Source of the DNA: an uncultured bacterium
Lineage (GTDB): Bacteria; Bacillota; Clostridia; Lachnospirales; Lachnospiraceae
Length of the DNA: 32,211 bases
Direction: 5' to 3'
Assembly (NCBI GenBank): GCA_905215775.1
Contig: CAJMRM010000036.1
Coordinates: 1-32,211 of the forward strand
The position numbers were made by a program, and so were the translations under genes. The notes beneath the pieces were generated by a model. It made no database searches and had not been told where the DNA came from. It saw only the letters and a list, made by a program, of their open reading frames with translations. The first letter of the stretch is position 1; each line of letters starts with the position of its first letter. Below are positions 31,382 through 32,211 of the stretch, one piece after another.

Positions 31382-32116
31382 TTATGCCTCCCTCCTGTAA
31401 AACTGACATCCGGAAGGCGCAGAGGCCGTTCCCAGAATCTCCGGCAGGATCTCGTCCCTGGTCCCGTGCTTTAAAATCGATCCGTCGGAGATCACCACGA
31501 TCTCGTCTGCGATCTCCAGGATCCGCTCCTGATGGGAAATGATCACAATGGAGCCGTTGGTGGTCTTCCTCATTTTCTCAAACACCTGGATCAGGTTCTG
31601 GAAGCTCCAGAGATCGATGCCGGCCTCCGGCTCGTCGAACACAGAAAGCTTTGTTCCCCGGGCCAGGACCGTGGCGATCTCGATCCTCTTTAACTCCCCT
31701 CCGGAAAGGCTTCCATTGACCTCCCTGTTGATATAATCCTTGGCGCATAAGCCCACCTCGGACAGATATTTACAGGCGTCTGCGGCAGAAAGCTCCTTTC
31801 TGGCAGCCAGGCGGATCAGATCCAGCACATGGACGCCCTTGAAGCGCACCGGCTGCTGCAGGGCAAAGCTGATCCCCAGATTGGCCCTTTCCGTGATGGT
31901 CTTGTCCGTAATATCCTGGCCGTCAAACAGGATCCTTCCGGAGCGGGGCTTTTCGATCCCCATGATCATCTTGGCCAGGGTCGATTTTCCGCCTCCGTTG
32001 GGACCTGTGATCACAACAAATTTATTTTCACCGACCGTCAGGCTGATATCCTTTAAAATCTCCTTTTTCCCCTGGCTCTCCGACACGCCAAAGGAAATGT
32101 TCTGCAACTCTAACAT
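31382..32116 (-). CDS. sufC: Fe-S cluster assembly ATPase SufC
   Basis: A 244-residue soluble ABC ATPase. Walker A is GPNGGGKST at 38-46, Q87-Q88 form the Q-loop, the signature SLSGGELKR is at 136-144, Walker B is LSVFDEPEAGIDLW at 157-170, and the H-loop is in IISHQER. The DEPEAGID sequence is typical of SufC in anaerobes (SufC proper has DEIDSGLD). It dimerises with ATP and drives reshaping of the SufB-like scaffold, 2 bp downstream. AGGAGG stands 4 nt before the ATG. No cysteine desulfurase or SufU is visible in this window. Confidence 0.93.
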   Translation of the reverse strand: MLELQNISFGVSESQGKKEILKDISLTVGENKFVVITGPNGGGKSTLAKMIMGIEKPRSGRILFDGQDITDKTITERANLGISFALQQPVRFKGVHVLDLIRLAARKELSAADACKYLSEVGLCAKDYINREVNGSLSGGELKRIEIATVLARGTKLSVFDEPEAGIDLWSFQNLIQVFEKMRKTTNGSIVIISHQERILEIADEIVVISDGSILKHGTRDEILPEILGTASAPSGCQFYRREA

Positions 32117-32160
32117 AACTCCTCCTGATTGTATGTTTCCGTATTTTTACACGCCTGTTT

Positions 32161-32204
32161 ATTATAAACCATTTTCCATGGAAATACTATCCCATATGGA
32201 AAAT
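32161..32204 (-). promoter_or_regulatory. sufC promoter region with nested palindromes
   Basis: A minus-strand TATAAT (rc of 32161-32166) sits 45 bp before the sufC start. Just upstream is ATTTCCATGGAAAT, a perfect 14-bp palindrome (32172-32185). A second dyad (ATTTTCCAT at 32171-32179 with ATGGAAAAT at 32196-32204) spans it. The repeated TTTCCAT half-site overlaps the position of a -35 element, so it could be a repressor operator. Confidence 0.5.
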
Positions 32205-32211
32205 TTTGCAG

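Overview
The window looks like a chromosomal segment of a spore-forming, GC-rich (by eye mid-50s % G+C) member of the Clostridia, most likely Lachnospiraceae (Enterocloster/Hungatella-like). The grounds are strong AAGGAGG-type ribosome binding sites, a sporulation sigma factor K gene, a Csp-like subtilase, a dgt-dnaG-rpoD-trmK-nif3 macromolecular-synthesis cluster, a two-gene SufC/SufB-like iron-sulfur module and an RNase P RNA gene. The genus is an inference; no rRNA is present. Most genes lie on the minus strand. Exceptions are the chromate transporter pair (4315-5476) and pyrBI (14065-15404).

Left edge (1-2291): a visibly more AT-rich, scrambled region. It holds a PD-(D/E)XK nuclease-like gene, the C-terminal remnant of a YmdB-type macro-domain protein, and a comM/yifB gene whose homology stops after about 166 residues and runs into an unrelated tail. 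It ends in a GC-rich, dyad-rich 340-bp spacer. This looks like the scar of past insertions and deletions next to a conserved core. From 2292 to 5476 come an alpha/beta hydrolase, a LysR regulator and two divergently transcribed short chromate-transporter subunits.

Middle (5484-18178): sigK is preceded by a hairpin that contains its ribosome binding site. Upstream of it in transcription order lie pepD, an iron-dependent alcohol dehydrogenase and a three-gene MacB-like ABC export module (ATPase, single-pass exported protein with repeated beta domains, FtsX/MacB permease) with overlapping or near-touching genes. A possible uracil-DNA-glycosylase-like protein is divergent from pyrBI. pyrBI ends at a perfect bidirectional terminator shared with a large TPR lipoprotein carrying cell-wall-binding-like repeats. 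rnpB follows, with its own promoter and terminator.

Right half (18179-32211): a TGS/ThrRS-like/uridine-kinase fusion, nif3, trmK, rpoD, dnaG and a dGTPase-family gene, the last apparently read from an ATC codon where homologues have ATG. Next is a stand-alone SF1 helicase fused to a PD-(D/E)XK nuclease, the best candidate for an under-described (possibly defence or repair) system. Then come a Csp-like subtilase with a collagen-like insert, an AEC-family transporter and the SufB-like/SufC pair, whose promoter region carries nested palindromes. I saw no tRNA, rRNA, CRISPR array or intact insertion sequence.
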